A stretch of DNA of 64,000 nucleotides from Massilia brevitalea (GCF_030711405.1 NZ_JAULSI010000015.1:1-64000), one strand, 5' to 3'. Shown: positions 17,199 through 27,017, numbered from the stretch's first letter. The notes: generated by a model not told the origin, from the letters alone. Made by a program: numbers and translations.

Positions 17199-17219
17199 CC
17201 CATCCAAAAGGAGCATCAC

Positions 17220-18020
17220 ATGAACATGCCCAACATCGGCGCCGGCACCTTCCGCCTGGGAGGCCAGCAAGCGGTCGACAGCGTCGCCAACGCCCTCGAC
17301 CTCGGCTACCGCCACATCGACACCGCCCAGATCTACGGCAACGAAGACGAAGTCGGCCAGGCGCTGGCAGCCAGCGGCGTGCCGCGCGGCGAGGTCTTCG
17401 TCACCACCAAGATCTGGACCGAGCATCTGTCGCGCGAGGCCCTGCTCACCAGCCTGGAAGCGAGCCTGCGCAAACTGCGCACGGATACGGTCGACCTGAC
17501 CCTGATCCACTGGCCTTCGCCCGGCGCCGCCGTCCCAGTGGCCGAGTCGATGGAAGCGCTGATGGCAGCACGCGAACGCGGCCTGACCCGCGCCATCGGC
17601 ATCTCGAATTTCACGATCCCGCTGATGCGCGAAGCCATTGCCGCGGTCGGCGCGCAGAACATCGCCACCAACCAGGTCGAGCTGCATCCGTATTTGCAGA
17701 ACCGCGCGGTGGCGGCCTTTGCCCGCGAACACGGCATCCACGTCACCGCCTACATGCCGCTAGCGTATGGCAAGGCGATCGACGATCCGGTCATCCGCGC
17801 GATTGCCGCGCGTGTGGACGCGACGCCGGCCCAGGTGACCCTGGCCTGGCTGCTGGCCAAGGGCTACGCCGTGATCCCGTCCTCGACCCGGCGCGCCAAC
17901 CTTGCCGGTAACCTGGCCGCTGCAGGTCTCGTGCTGGACGCGACGGACGTCGCCGCCATCGACGCCCTCGAACGCGGCGAGCGCCTGGTCAGCCCGGACT
18001 TCGGGCCGCAGTGGGATTGA
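17220..18020 (+). CDS. Aldo/keto reductase (DkgB-like)
   Basis: A 266-residue (alpha/beta)8 NADPH-dependent reductase. Catalytic tetrad residues are visible: Asp in [14 protein letters not shown] (with Tyr), Lys in VFVTTKIW, and His in [10 protein letters not shown]. The C-terminal segment [11 protein letters not shown] binds NADPH. AKR family members of this type reduce 2,5-diketo-gluconate, methylglyoxal or other small carbonyls. It starts 22 bp after the MFS gene behind an AAAGGAG site, so the two are likely cotranscribed. Confidence 0.9.
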   Translation: MNMPNIGAGTFRLGGQQAVDSVANALDLGYRHIDTAQIYGNEDEVGQALAASGVPRGEVFVTTKIWTEHLSREALLTSLEASLRKLRTDTVDLTLIHWPSPGAAVPVAESMEALMAARERGLTRAIGISNFTIPLMREAIAAVGAQNIATNQVELHPYLQNRAVAAFAREHGIHVTAYMPLAYGKAIDDPVIRAIAARVDATPAQVTLAWLLAKGYAVIPSSTRRANLAGNLAAAGLVLDATDVAAIDALERGERLVSPDFGPQWD

Positions 18021-18026
18021 ACGGAC

Positions 18027-18725
18027 TTACGTGTCCAGCTCCGGATAATGCCGGAAGATGCCTTCCTCGTTGAAGGGAATGCGCCGCTCGGACCCGAGGT
18101 AGGCAGCGATGCGCGGGCGCTCGGCCACGCGGCGGCGCAGCGCCTCCAGTTGCGGATGCTCGGCCAGCACGCGCGCCGTCGCTTTCGGGAAGGCGTAGTT
18201 CAAGCCTTCCAGCAGTTGGAACAGCGACAAGTCGGCGTAGGTGACGTCCTGCCCCAGCAGGTACTCCTTCTCGTCCAGCACGCGCGCGAAATAGCCGAGG
18301 AACTTCGGAATGCGCGCGGACGTGAATTCCTGCGCGCGGCGCAAAGCCTCGGGCTTCTGGTCCTCGTAATACAGGTTCATGCCGGCCGGATGGTGGGTCT
18401 CGTGGGCCTCGGCCACCACGTCGGCAATCGTCAGCTGCAATTGCTGGGTCCAGAGCCGCCCGGCCGCATCCTGCGGCGCCAGTCCGTGGCGCTCGCCGAG
18501 GAACATCAGGATCGTCGAGGTCTGGCCGATCGTCAGGTCGCCGGCGCGCAGGAAAGGCGGCGCGAACGGGGGCGTCGGACCTTCCTTCAGCGCCGCCATC
18601 AGCTTGTCGACGCCGTGCGGGCCGCGCGCCACATCGGCATAATCGATGCCCGCTTCTTCCAGCGCCAGCCGGACGAATTCGCCGCGGCCCTGCAGGCTGG
18701 GCCAGTAATGCAGTTCGTAAGCCAT
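18027..18725 (-). CDS. Glutathione S-transferase family protein
   Basis: A 232-residue GST. The N-terminal thioredoxin-like domain begins ELHYWPSLQGRGEFVRLALEEAGIDY, with the catalytic-type Tyr/Ser side near residue 5-8 and the GQTSTILMFLGER stretch as the glutathione gamma-glutamyl contact; the helical C-domain contains LGQDVTYADLSLFQLLEGL. GGAGAG precedes the start at 18725. It ends six bases after the convergent aldo/keto reductase stop, so the transcripts must meet between them. Confidence 0.88.
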   Translation of the reverse strand: MAYELHYWPSLQGRGEFVRLALEEAGIDYADVARGPHGVDKLMAALKEGPTPPFAPPFLRAGDLTIGQTSTILMFLGERHGLAPQDAAGRLWTQQLQLTIADVVAEAHETHHPAGMNLYYEDQKPEALRRAQEFTSARIPKFLGYFARVLDEKEYLLGQDVTYADLSLFQLLEGLNYAFPKATARVLAEHPQLEALRRRVAERPRIAAYLGSERRIPFNEEGIFRHYPELDT

Positions 18726-18850
18726 GGTTCTCTCCGAGGATAAACCGGCAGTATCGAGCAAAAACCGGAGGGAGCGCGCGCGGCTCATGTTATTCTTGTA
18801 AGAAACATGTCATTACGTTTGACAAGAATCAGAGCCGAAGGAGCATAAAC

Positions 18851-18961
18851 GTGTTCGCTATTTCCCGTCATGGCGCCGGAAAGATTGCACCAAAGAATTT
18901 ATTTCCCTTGAGCAATCTCACCGCCCGCAGAAGGCAGCTGAGCCACCATGAGTTTGCCTGA
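18851..18961 (+). other. Possible short leader ORF (36 codons)
   Basis: A GTG-initiated frame of 36 codons (MFAISRHGAGKIAPKNLF...) lies just upstream of the DUF535 gene with GAAGGAG eight bases before it. It has no family resemblance I know and codon use cannot be judged at this length. The gap 18726-18985 otherwise shows no supported feature. Confidence 0.2.
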
Positions 18962-18985
18962 CACCGCCACCTATGGAATGCGACC

Positions 18986-19957
18986 ATGATCTTCGCCCAC
19001 CTCGCCAAGCATTGGACGGCCCCTCGTGGCCAGGTTTCCTTCACCTCGCGCCTGATGGCGGTGCTGCGCAGCGCGCGCGTGCTGCGCTACTGGCGCGACC
19101 ATGCCTCGCTGTGCCAGCTCGACGTGGTGCGCAACTACGTGGCGGCGCCCGCCAACACCGACCTGTTCCATCACCTGAGCCACCGGCATTACCTGGCCAA
19201 GGGCCTGTCGGCGCGCCAGCGCGTGCAGTGCGTGCTGTCGCACTACCGTTTCGAGGAAACCAGTTTCAATGCCGCCTACAAGCAGGCCGTGTACGCCAGC
19301 GGCGGGCTGGCGCTGTGGCAGCATGAGGCAGGCGGCAGCCAGTTCCTGATCCGCCTGGAGATGGCATCGCGCATGAACGCCGAGGGCGACCTGACGCTTG
19401 CCCTGGTGGCCGACCGCAAGGTGCTGCACCGCTTGTCGTTCTCCTGGGTCGACGGCGCGGTGGCCGGCCTGCCGCCGGGGCTGGTGCCCGAGTTGATACC
19501 ATTCGTGACCCGCAACCAGGGCCGCTGGACCGATTCGGGCGACGCCTTCGAGGCCTTCGAGAACGCTTTCCCGAACAACTCGCCGAGCTTCTTCTGCTTC
19601 GCCGCGATGCAGGGCGTGGCCCAGGCGGTGGGCATGGAGCAGGTGGCGGGCGTGAAGTGCACCGCGCACCCGGCCTACGATTCGCAGGACGCCAAGCATT
19701 TCGCGAATGCCTACGACGGTTTCTGGAAGATCCTGGGTGGGGTCGAGCTGCCCGGGGATACGTGGCTGATTTCGCTGCCCTTTTATCTCAAGCCGCTGGC
19801 CGACATGCCATCCAAGCACCGCAAGCGCGCGGCGCAGCGGCGCGACTACTGGCGCGCGATCGAGACCTCGGCGAAATCGACCTTGCAGCGCCACCTGCTG
19901 CATGCGCGTGCGCACCATGAGCATGCCGCGCCGGTGCGCGAAGCCGCCGAAGTTTGA
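18986..19957 (+). CDS. VirK/YbjX family (DUF535) protein
   Basis: A 323-residue protein of the DUF535 family, which includes Shigella VirK and Salmonella/E. coli YbjX (known to affect virulence-protein localisation and resistance to antimicrobial peptides). Family marks are HRHYLAKGLSARQRVQCVLSHYRFE near residue 70, LALVADRKVLHRLSFSWVDG mid-protein and the SKHRKRAAQRRDYW segment near the C-terminus. No signal peptide is apparent. The reaction is unknown. It stands alone between the GST and the TPP riboswitch, and a cluster of REP-like palindromes follows it. Confidence 0.85.
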   Translation: MIFAHLAKHWTAPRGQVSFTSRLMAVLRSARVLRYWRDHASLCQLDVVRNYVAAPANTDLFHHLSHRHYLAKGLSARQRVQCVLSHYRFEETSFNAAYKQAVYASGGLALWQHEAGGSQFLIRLEMASRMNAEGDLTLALVADRKVLHRLSFSWVDGAVAGLPPGLVPELIPFVTRNQGRWTDSGDAFEAFENAFPNNSPSFFCFAAMQGVAQAVGMEQVAGVKCTAHPAYDSQDAKHFANAYDGFWKILGGVELPGDTWLISLPFYLKPLADMPSKHRKRAAQRRDYWRAIETSAKSTLQRHLLHARAHHEHAAPVREAAEV

Positions 19958-19966
19958 TTTGTTTTT

Positions 19967-20129
19967 CGTAGGGTGGGCACAAGTGCCCACGCGGTCGTAC
20001 CCATGAACACCGCACCGTTTCACGCATCGCGTCCGATCACACGGTGAGACCGCGTGGGCACAAGTGCCCACCCTACAAACCCTCCACACGTCGGAGCCGA
20101 CATCCGGTGGGTTCGAGAACCCACCCTAC
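19967..20129. repeat. Cluster of three REP-like palindromes
   Basis: Palindromes at 19967-19995 (GTAGGGTGGGCACAAGTGCCC...), 20049-20076 (inverted orientation, same loop) and 20105-20129 (GGTGGGTTCGAGAACCCACC variant). The first two form an inverted pair about 55 bp apart, the usual REPIN-like layout. They lie between the DUF535 gene and the TPP riboswitch and are not in a gene. Confidence 0.85.
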
Positions 20130-20169
20130 AACGTCGTTGACAAACCAACCACTGCGCCATACACTCGCG

Positions 20170-20247
20170 CCTTCGCTAGGGGTCCTGGAATTCGCGTTCC
20201 GGGTGAGAGATACCCTTCGTACCTGATCTGGATAATGCCAGCGAAGG
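20170..20247 (+). promoter_or_regulatory. TPP (THI-box) riboswitch
   Basis: CCTTCGCT (20170-20177) pairs with AGCGAAGG (20240-20247) as stem P1. Between them are the conserved GGGTGAGAGATACCC core and ACCTGATCTGGATAATGCCA, almost the textbook 3' block. It controls the TonB-dependent receptor starting at 20346. A GC-rich hairpin (20311-20328) close to the start codon could serve as an expression-platform element. High thiamine pyrophosphate would shut the gene off. Confidence 0.95.
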
Positions 20248-20345
20248 AAAGCGCAACGCAGTTCCCCATTTGTTTGCCCTTCCCCCACGTTGGCTCCGGT
20301 TTTTTCAAAAGCGGCGCCCGTGCGCCGCTCGAATCCGAGCACACA

Positions 20346-22478
20346 ATGAAACCAGTTTTGCAGCACTCCCTCCTCGCCTGCGCCGTGGCCCAGGCGTTCG
20401 CCGTTCCTGCCTTTGCACAAACTGCACAAACGAACGACGCCATCCCCTCGGTCGTCGTCAGCGGCAGCAAATGGACCACGAGCGACCGCGCCAGCGTCGG
20501 CGGCTTTGCCGACATGGCCATCGTCGACACCCCGGTTTCGATCAGCGCCTTCAGCCGCGAGCAGATGCAGGATTTGTCGATCCGCAGCGCCAGCGACGCC
20601 CTCGCCTACGACGCCTCGGTCGGCGACGCCTACAACGCGGTCGGCTATGCCGAGCAGTTCTCGGTGCGCGGCTTCATGCTGAACAATAACTCGGGCTACC
20701 GCAAGGACGGCATCGCGATTCCCGCCGACGCCCAGATCCCGCTGGAGAACAAGGAGCGCCTGGAACTGCTGAAAGGCGTGGCCGGAATGCAGGCGGGCCT
20801 GGCGGCGCCTGGCGGCATCCTGAACTTCGTCACGGAGCGCCCGACGAATACCGATCTGCGTTCCGTCACGGTCGAGGCGCGCGAGCGCGGCACCCTGTAC
20901 GGCGCCGTCGACCTCGGCGGACGCTTCGACGACAAGCGCTTCGGCTACCGCGTGAACGCCGCCGCCGAGCGCCTGCGCTCCTACATCGACGGCGCCGATG
21001 GCAAGCGCCAGTTCGTATCCGGCGCCTTCGACTGGCAGATCAGCCCCGACGCCCTGCTGCAACTGGACGCCGACTTCCAGCACAAGGAACAGGTCACCGC
21101 CCCTGGCTACCAATTGATCCGCGGCGTGGAACTGCCGCGCGGCGTCAACCCGAAGACCCTGCTCAACGCCCAGCCCTGGACCAAGCCGGTCGACACCGAC
21201 AACGCCAATTTTGGTGCGCGCTTCGACTACCGTTTGAACAGCGACTGGCGCGCCACCATTACCGCCAACAAGCACTGGTTCAAGCGCGACGACTACACCG
21301 CCTTCCCTTACGGCTGCAGCAACGAAGGCGACGGCTACTATCCGGGCTACTGCACGAACGGCGACTACGACGTGTACGACTACCAGAGCGTGGGCGAGCG
21401 CAAGACGCCGTTCGGCGTGCAGGCGCAGGTGCAGGGCCGCTTCGCCACCGGCGCCCTGCGCCACGTGCTCACCGCCGGCATCGGCTACGCCGAGCGCCAC
21501 AACAGCTACGGCGACTACGTCTACGACTACGCCGGCTACAGCAACATCTACAACAACCTGGTCGTCGATCCGGCGCCGGGCAATCCGGCGACCGGCCCGG
21601 TCAGCGAGCGCTACACCGAGCGCGAACGTTCGCTGTTCGTGCAGGACATCGTCACGCTCACGCCGGAACTCGCCCTGCACGCCGGCCTGCGCTACACGAA
21701 GATCGACAGCACGCAAACGCCGGAACTGGAACTCGGCCCAACCGCGAACAAGGGCAACTGGCTGCTGCCGAGCGCCTCGCTGGTCTACAGCGTGACGCCG
21801 GGCTGGAACGTCTACGGCACCGTGGCCCATGGCCTGCAGTCGGGCGGCGTGGCGGAGATGGAAACCACCAACCAGAACCAGGACCTGGGCCCGAACCGCT
21901 CGAAGCAGTTCGAGCTCGGCGCCAAGGGCCGCATCGGCGACATCGGCCTGACGGCGGCGCTGTTCCAGATCAGTACTGGCCTGGAGTACGTCAACGAAGC
22001 GAACACCTTTGTCCGCAACGGCGAGCAGATGCACCGCGGCGTCGAGCTGGCGGCCCAGCGCAGCAGCGGCGCCCTGACCTACGGCGCGACGCTGATGGCG
22101 CTGCGCGCAAAGCAGCAGGACACCGGCGACGCCCTGTACGACGGCAAGCGCGCCACCAACGTGCCGGAACTGAAGACCACGCTGTGGGCCGACTACGCAG
22201 TGCCGGCCGTGCCGGGCCTGAAGGTGAGCGGCCAGTGGCAGTACGCAGGCAAGAAGGCCTTCGATCCGGAGAACACGGTGTATGTGCCGGGCTACCACGT
22301 GTTCGGCCTGGGCGCGGCGTATGGCCTGAAGACGGGTGCGACGAACGTGACGCTGCGTGCGCGCGTCGACAACCTGTTCGACAAGTTCTACTGGCGCGAC
22401 GTCACCCAGCAACTGGGCGGCTACCTGCTGCCGGGCGCACCGCGCACCTTCCGCGTGTCGGCGCAGTTCGACTTCTAA
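20346..22478 (+). CDS. TonB-dependent receptor, predicted thiamine (or precursor) uptake
   Basis: A 710-residue outer-membrane receptor. Signal peptide MKPVLQHSLLACAVAQAFAVPAFA, then a plug domain (IVDTPVSISAFSREQMQDLS, SVRGFMLNNN, ERLELLKGVAGMQAG), then a 22-strand beta-barrel ending FRVSAQFDF with terminal Phe. By sequence it resembles the TonB-dependent siderophore receptor class (FhuA-like), but it is placed directly behind a TPP riboswitch, and the next convergent genes are a PnuC-type permease and a NadR-like kinase. Context therefore argues for thiamine or a thiamine derivative as ligand instead of an Fe(III)-siderophore; this is an inference. The start at 20346 is chosen for its signal peptide. 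Confidence 0.9.
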   Translation: MKPVLQHSLLACAVAQAFAVPAFAQTAQTNDAIPSVVVSGSKWTTSDRASVGGFADMAIVDTPVSISAFSREQMQDLSIRSASDALAYDASVGDAYNAVGYAEQFSVRGFMLNNNSGYRKDGIAIPADAQIPLENKERLELLKGVAGMQAGLAAPGGILNFVTERPTNTDLRSVTVEARERGTLYGAVDLGGRFDDKRFGYRVNAAAERLRSYIDGADGKRQFVSGAFDWQISPDALLQLDADFQHKEQVTAPGYQLIRGVELPRGVNPKTLLNAQPWTKPVDTDNANFGARFDYRLNSDWRATITANKHWFKRDDYTAFPYGCSNEGDGYYPGYCTNGDYDVYDYQSVGERKTPFGVQAQVQGRFATGALRHVLTAGIGYAERHNSYGDYVYDYAGYSNIYNNLVVDPAPGNPATGPVSERYTERERSLFVQDIVTLTPELALHAGLRYTKIDSTQTPELELGPTANKGNWLLPSASLVYSVTPGWNVYGTVAHGLQSGGVAEMETTNQNQDLGPNRSKQFELGAKGRIGDIGLTAALFQISTGLEYVNEANTFVRNGEQMHRGVELAAQRSSGALTYGATLMALRAKQQDTGDALYDGKRATNVPELKTTLWADYAVPAVPGLKVSGQWQYAGKKAFDPENTVYVPGYHVFGLGAAYGLKTGATNVTLRARVDNLFDKFYWRDVTQQLGGYLLPGAPRTFRVSAQFDF

Positions 22479-22984
22479 AGCGCAGCCAGCGCATTCTCCA
22501 CCTGGAGGATGCGCTGCGGCAGGTCGCCTTTCACCAGCAGGAACGGGATCCCTCGTTCCTGCAATTCCGTCAGCACCATCCGGTGCACCATGTCACGCAC
22601 TTCTTCCGACTCTCGCTGCAGGCCGTCCGGCGTCCACGGCGTGTCGGTGGCCGCCACCAGCGTCAGGGCGTAGTCATGGGTGCGCGCCAGCTCCGTCAAC
22701 TGGGCGTCGACGCGGCCCCAGTAGACGCGGCTGTACAGGGCCGTCATCAGCGGCGTGGTGTCGCAGAACAGGAAGTCACGCGCCAGAACCGCGGCCGCAT
22801 CTTCGCGCGCACGCTGGGTGCGGGCAATGCCGAACTGGTCTTCCTCGAAGGGCACGCGCCCCATCGTGTCGACGAACTCGCGCAGGTATTCCGGCACCCA
22901 CACGGTGCCATGGCGCCGCGCCAGCGCCTCGCACAGGGTCGACTTGCCCGAGGATTCCGCGCCGAGGATGGCGATGCGCTTCAT
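22475..22984 (-). CDS. NadR-like small-molecule kinase (AAA/P-loop NTPase)
   Basis: A 169-residue P-loop NTPase with the Walker A motif GAESSGKSTL right at the N-terminus and a later DTTPLMTALYSRVYW segment. Similarity is to the ribosylnicotinamide-kinase domain of NadR, which lies beside PnuC genes in many bacteria. The neighbouring receptor is under TPP control, so the enzyme might phosphorylate thiamine rather than nicotinamide riboside; neither is shown by sequence. ATG 22984 overlaps the PnuC stop (ATGA), so translation is coupled. The stop overlaps the receptor stop by three bases in convergent orientation. Confidence 0.75.
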   Translation of the reverse strand: MKRIAILGAESSGKSTLCEALARRHGTVWVPEYLREFVDTMGRVPFEEDQFGIARTQRAREDAAAVLARDFLFCDTTPLMTALYSRVYWGRVDAQLTELARTHDYALTLVAATDTPWTPDGLQRESEEVRDMVHRMVLTELQERGIPFLLVKGDLPQRILQVENALAAL

Positions 22985-23574
22985 CGGTCCACTCGCGCGA
23001 TGTTGCCCCAGGCGCGCAGCCCGCGTGCGGCCAGCAGCACGAAGATCGCATACAGCACCGCCGTCACGTGCAGGTCTTTGAACAAATACAGGCCCACGTA
23101 CAGCACGTCGACCACGATCCAGACCACCCAGTTCTCGACCTTCTTGCGCGCCAGCAGCAGCTGGCCGACCAGGCTGCCGGCGGTGAGGAAGGCATCCATG
23201 TGCGGGACGTCGGTGTTGGTGTAGGTCTTCAGGAACCACGACAGCAGCAGGAAGCCGAGCGCCCAGCCGGCAAGCGCCCAGGCCCAGCCGGCGCCATGCA
23301 AACGCGTGACCACCAGGCGCGTCTCCCCTGCCCCGCGCAGCCACTGGTACCAGCCCCACACCGACGCCGCGATGAAGACCAGCTGCAAGCCGCTGTCGCC
23401 GTACAGGCGCGCGTCGAAGAAGACCACGGCATAGGTAGCCGACGAGGTGATCGAGAACAGCCAGGCCCAGTGGTTCTGGCGCACGTTCAGCAGCACGGTG
23501 GTGACCGCAAGGGCAAACGAGATCAGTTCGAGGGGCGTGGTCGGGAAGCCGAAGATGGCAAGGGTATCGTTCAT
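22981..23574 (-). CDS. pnuC: PnuC-family transporter (PnuT-like candidate)
   Basis: A 197-residue inner-membrane protein with about seven hydrophobic helices. Family features include FALAVTTVLLNVRQNHWAWLFSITSSATYAVVFFDARLYGDS and VGQLLLARKKVENWVVWIVVDVLYVGLYLFK, as in PnuC, a facilitator that moves the unphosphorylated vitamin and relies on a cytoplasmic kinase for trapping. PnuC moves nicotinamide riboside; the related PnuT moves thiamine. Here the adjacent TPP-riboswitch receptor favours the PnuT role, but the helix residues that decide substrate cannot be checked without an alignment. The kinase downstream shares an ATGA overlap. Confidence 0.85.
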   Translation of the reverse strand: MNDTLAIFGFPTTPLELISFALAVTTVLLNVRQNHWAWLFSITSSATYAVVFFDARLYGDSGLQLVFIAASVWGWYQWLRGAGETRLVVTRLHGAGWAWALAGWALGFLLLSWFLKTYTNTDVPHMDAFLTAGSLVGQLLLARKKVENWVVWIVVDVLYVGLYLFKDLHVTAVLYAIFVLLAARGLRAWGNIARVDR

Positions 23575-23688
23575 TGGGGCGGTTCTGCGCAAGCGGCGCA
23601 CATGGGGTACTCGAAGCGGCGCGCTCGACAGCCGCCATCAGGTCAGCAGGCGATTATGCGAGTTGTGGCAGGAATGCGCAAGGCTGAC

Positions 23689-23704
23689 TGTCCGGAACCG
23701 GACA
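23689..23704. promoter_or_regulatory. Palindromic upstream activating site
   Basis: TGTCCGGAACCGGACA is a perfect 16-bp palindrome about 70 bp upstream of the -24 element of the sigma-54-type promoter. This is the position where NtrC-family activators bind. The operon encodes such an activator, so the palindrome is a good candidate for its site. Inferred, not tested. Confidence 0.6.
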
Positions 23705-23766
23705 CCAGTGTTCGCAGGCGGTCAGCCAGCGCTGCCAAAGCTCCTTTCGTACGGGGCAAACCGGGC

Positions 23767-23782
23767 TGGCACGGCCCTTGCA
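23767..23782 (+). promoter_or_regulatory. Sigma-54 (RpoN) promoter
   Basis: TGGCACGGCCCTTGCA matches the -24/-12 consensus TGGCAC-N5-TTGCA, with the GG and GC pairs exactly 10 bp apart. It lies 33 bp upstream of the HlyD-like gene, and a sigma-54-dependent regulator is in the same operon. Transcription would start near 23793. Confidence 0.8.
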
Positions 23783-23814
23783 ACAAGGAAGACAAGAACA
23801 AGCACACACCGACC

Positions 23815-25062
23815 ATGGACCAGGCCCTCGCTCCCGATTTCATCCGCCGCCGCCAGCGCATCCGCATCGCCCTCGGCATCCTGCTGTTCGCCGTCATCGT
23901 GGCCGCCTGCTGGGGCATCAACCGCCTGCTGCGGCCCAGCGTGGCCGCCGCCGACATCATCGTTTCCACCGTGCGCAAGGGCGACGTCGCCAGCACCGTG
24001 AATGCCGCGGGCGTCGTGATTCCCGTGCACGAGGAAGTGGTGGCCAGCCCGGCAGCCAGCCGCGTGGCCAAGGTCCATGCGAAACCAGGCCAGCAAGTCA
24101 AGGCCGGCGAGCTGCTGCTCGAACTCGACGACCGCGAAGTGCGCCTCGCACTCGATGCCCTGCAGGAGCAGCTGGCGCAGCAGGAAAACCGCGTCGCCCT
24201 GCTCAAGGTGGAGCTCGACCAGAAACACAAGGCGCTCGCCAGCAGCATCGAACTGCTGGAACTCGATTTGCTGTCGGCCAGGGCGCGCCAGGAGCGCAAC
24301 CAGAAGCTGCGCCAGAGCGGCCTGGTGTCGGGCGAGGACTTATTGGCCTCGGAACTGAACGTGAAGCGCACCGAAATCCAGCTGCGCCAGCAGCGCGAGC
24401 AGATCGCCGACAGCCGCCGCGCCACCGCCGGCAGCATCGACGCCGCGAATTTGCAAAAGGCGATCCTGGCCAAGCAGATCGCCCAGCAGGAACGCCTGCT
24501 GGCACAGACGAAAGTGGCCGCGCCCTGGGCCGGCATGCTGACTTCGCTGGTGCAGGAAGAAGGCGCCAGCGTGGCCGCCGGCCAGCTGCTGGCGCGGGTA
24601 TCGGAGATGAACAACTACCGCGTCGAGGCGACCCTGTCCGACTTCCATGCGCGCCTGCTGGTGCCCGGGCAGAAGGTGCGCGTCGAGCAGAACGGCGAGG
24701 TGCTGGCGGGGCGCGTGCACACCGTCCTGCCCGAAATCCAGAACGGCACCGTCAAGCTGCTGGTCGACCTCGATCAGCCGCACAACCCGCTGCTGCGCAA
24801 CAAGATGCGGGTCGACGTCAACATCGTCACCGAACAAAGGACCGGCACCCTGGTGCTCGACGCCGGCGCCGCCTTCAACGGCAGCGGCCCCCAGCCCGCC
24901 TTTGCGGTGCTGGACGGCGTGGCGCGCAAGACCACGCTGCAGCTGGGCGGCGGCGACGGCAAGCTGGTCGAAGTGCTGTCCGGCGCGCGGCCGGGCGAGC
25001 GCTTCATCGTGTCCGACACCCGGGCCTTCAAGGACCTCGACAGCATCCGCATCATTGAATAA
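23815..25062 (+). CDS. Periplasmic adaptor (HlyD/MacA-like) of an ABC exporter
   Basis: A 415-residue membrane fusion protein. An N-terminal TM helix (residues 18-38, RIALGILLFAVIVAACWGI) anchors it. A biotinyl-lipoyl half-domain follows (VVASPAASRVAKVHAKPGQQVKAGELLLELDDREV), then a long coiled-coil hairpin (about 100-230, AQQENRVALLKVELDQKHKA...) and a second lipoyl half (KVAAPWAGMLTSLVQEEGASV), then beta-barrel domains. It links an inner-membrane ABC permease to an outer-membrane channel. It starts the operon behind a sigma-54-type promoter. No TolC-like partner is encoded in the operon. Confidence 0.88.
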   Translation: MDQALAPDFIRRRQRIRIALGILLFAVIVAACWGINRLLRPSVAAADIIVSTVRKGDVASTVNAAGVVIPVHEEVVASPAASRVAKVHAKPGQQVKAGELLLELDDREVRLALDALQEQLAQQENRVALLKVELDQKHKALASSIELLELDLLSARARQERNQKLRQSGLVSGEDLLASELNVKRTEIQLRQQREQIADSRRATAGSIDAANLQKAILAKQIAQQERLLAQTKVAAPWAGMLTSLVQEEGASVAAGQLLARVSEMNNYRVEATLSDFHARLLVPGQKVRVEQNGEVLAGRVHTVLPEIQNGTVKLLVDLDQPHNPLLRNKMRVDVNIVTEQRTGTLVLDAGAAFNGSGPQPAFAVLDGVARKTTLQLGGGDGKLVEVLSGARPGERFIVSDTRAFKDLDSIRIIE

Positions 25063-25097
25063 CACGAGCGAACAACGCATACAACAAGGGGAAGACC

Positions 25098-25760
<663 letters not shown>

Positions 25761-25769
25761 GGAGACGCC

Positions 25770-27017
25770 ATGCTTCGCAACTACCTGCTCACCGCGTGGA
25801 AGGTCTTCATGCGCCGCAAGCTCTTCACTGCGATTAACCTGGTCTGCATCGTGCTCACCCTGGTGGTGCTGATGGTCGTGACCTCGCTGCTGGAAACCGC
25901 CTTCCGCCCGTCCGGGGTCGAGGGCAAGAGCGAGCGCTTCCTGCAGATCGTCATGATGCGCATGGACAGCCACGACGGCAATAGTGTCAGTACCACGCCG
26001 CTCGGCTACAAGCTGATCGAGAAATTCCTGAAGCCCATGCCTGGCGTCGAACGCGTTGCTGCCGCCACCCTGCCGAGCGGCGCTGCCGTCTATCAGGGCG
26101 AACGCGTGAGCGAGATGCAGATGCGCCGCGTCGATGCGGATTATTGGAAGATCCTCGACTTCACGCTGCTGGCGGGGCGCCTGCCGAACGCCGCCGACGA
26201 CGCGGCCGGCCGCATGATCGCCGTGCTGAACGCCACCACGGCGCAGCGCCTGTTTCCCGGCCAGCCCGCCGCAGCCGTCGGCCAGCATATCGACGTCGGC
26301 GGCCAGAACTTCGAGGTCGTGGGCGTGGTCGAGGATGCGATGCACGTGAATGCGTTTGCCGACATCTGGGCGCCGATCAGCACCTTTGCCTCCTCGGACT
26401 ACCGCAACGAACTGACCGGCATGTTCGTCGCCCTGATCCTGGCCGAACGCAGCGCCGACCTGCCGCGCATCCAGCGCCAGGTAGAGCAGATCGCAAAAGG
26501 CGTGGTGCAGGCAGATCCGAAGAAGTGGAAGACGACACGCTTCTGGGCCGACTCCAAACTCGACCTGTTTGCCCGCATGACGGTGGGCGGCAACGAGAAG
26601 CTCGACTCGGGCGCCGGCCTGCTGCTTGCGCTGATCGCCGCGGCGATGCTGCTCTTCATGCTGCTGCCGGCCCTGAACCTGGTGAACCTGAACACCGGCC
26701 GTATCATGGAGCGGCGCGTCGAGATCGGCGTGCGCAAGGCGTTTGGCGCCACCAGTTCCCAGCTGGCGATCCAGCTGGTAGTGGAAAACGTGCTGCTCTG
26801 CCTGGCCGGCGGCCTGATCGCCCTGGCCGCGACCGCCGGCTTGCTGGCCTGGCTCAAGCACATCCAGCTGATCGACTACATGCGCTACGACCTGAACCTG
26901 GCCGTGTTCGGCTGGGGCATGCTGATCGCCACCGTCTTCGGCCTGCTCTCCGGCGTACTGCCCGCCTGGAAGATGTCGCGCCTCGATCCTGTCCACGCCC
27001 TGAAGGGAGCCGCCTGA
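25770..27017 (+). CDS. MacB-type ABC permease
   Basis: A 415-residue permease of the MacB/FtsX group: one TM helix near the N-terminus (INLVCIVLTLVVLMVVTSL, about 24-42), a large periplasmic domain, then three TM helices near the C-terminus (including ALIAAAMLLFMLLPALNLVNLN). The MacB-like EIGVRKAFGATSSQLAIQLVVENVLLC signature and final RLDPVHALK are clear. It couples ATP hydrolysis to periplasmic movement instead of ordinary transport. Short 9-bp gap after the ATPase, and it overlaps the next permease start by three bases. Confidence 0.88.
   Translation: MLRNYLLTAWKVFMRRKLFTAINLVCIVLTLVVLMVVTSLLETAFRPSGVEGKSERFLQIVMMRMDSHDGNSVSTTPLGYKLIEKFLKPMPGVERVAAATLPSGAAVYQGERVSEMQMRRVDADYWKILDFTLLAGRLPNAADDAAGRMIAVLNATTAQRLFPGQPAAAVGQHIDVGGQNFEVVGVVEDAMHVNAFADIWAPISTFASSDYRNELTGMFVALILAERSADLPRIQRQVEQIAKGVVQADPKKWKTTRFWADSKLDLFARMTVGGNEKLDSGAGLLLALIAAAMLLFMLLPALNLVNLNTGRIMERRVEIGVRKAFGATSSQLAIQLVVENVLLCLAGGLIALAATAGLLAWLKHIQLIDYMRYDLNLAVFGWGMLIATVFGLLSGVLPAWKMSRLDPVHALKGAA

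Noticed and set aside
23575..23700. A second TPP riboswitch in front of the PnuC-like gene
   Set aside because: On the minus strand only a short GACCTGATGG resembles the motif; the GGCTGAGA and GATAATGCCAGCG blocks are lacking.
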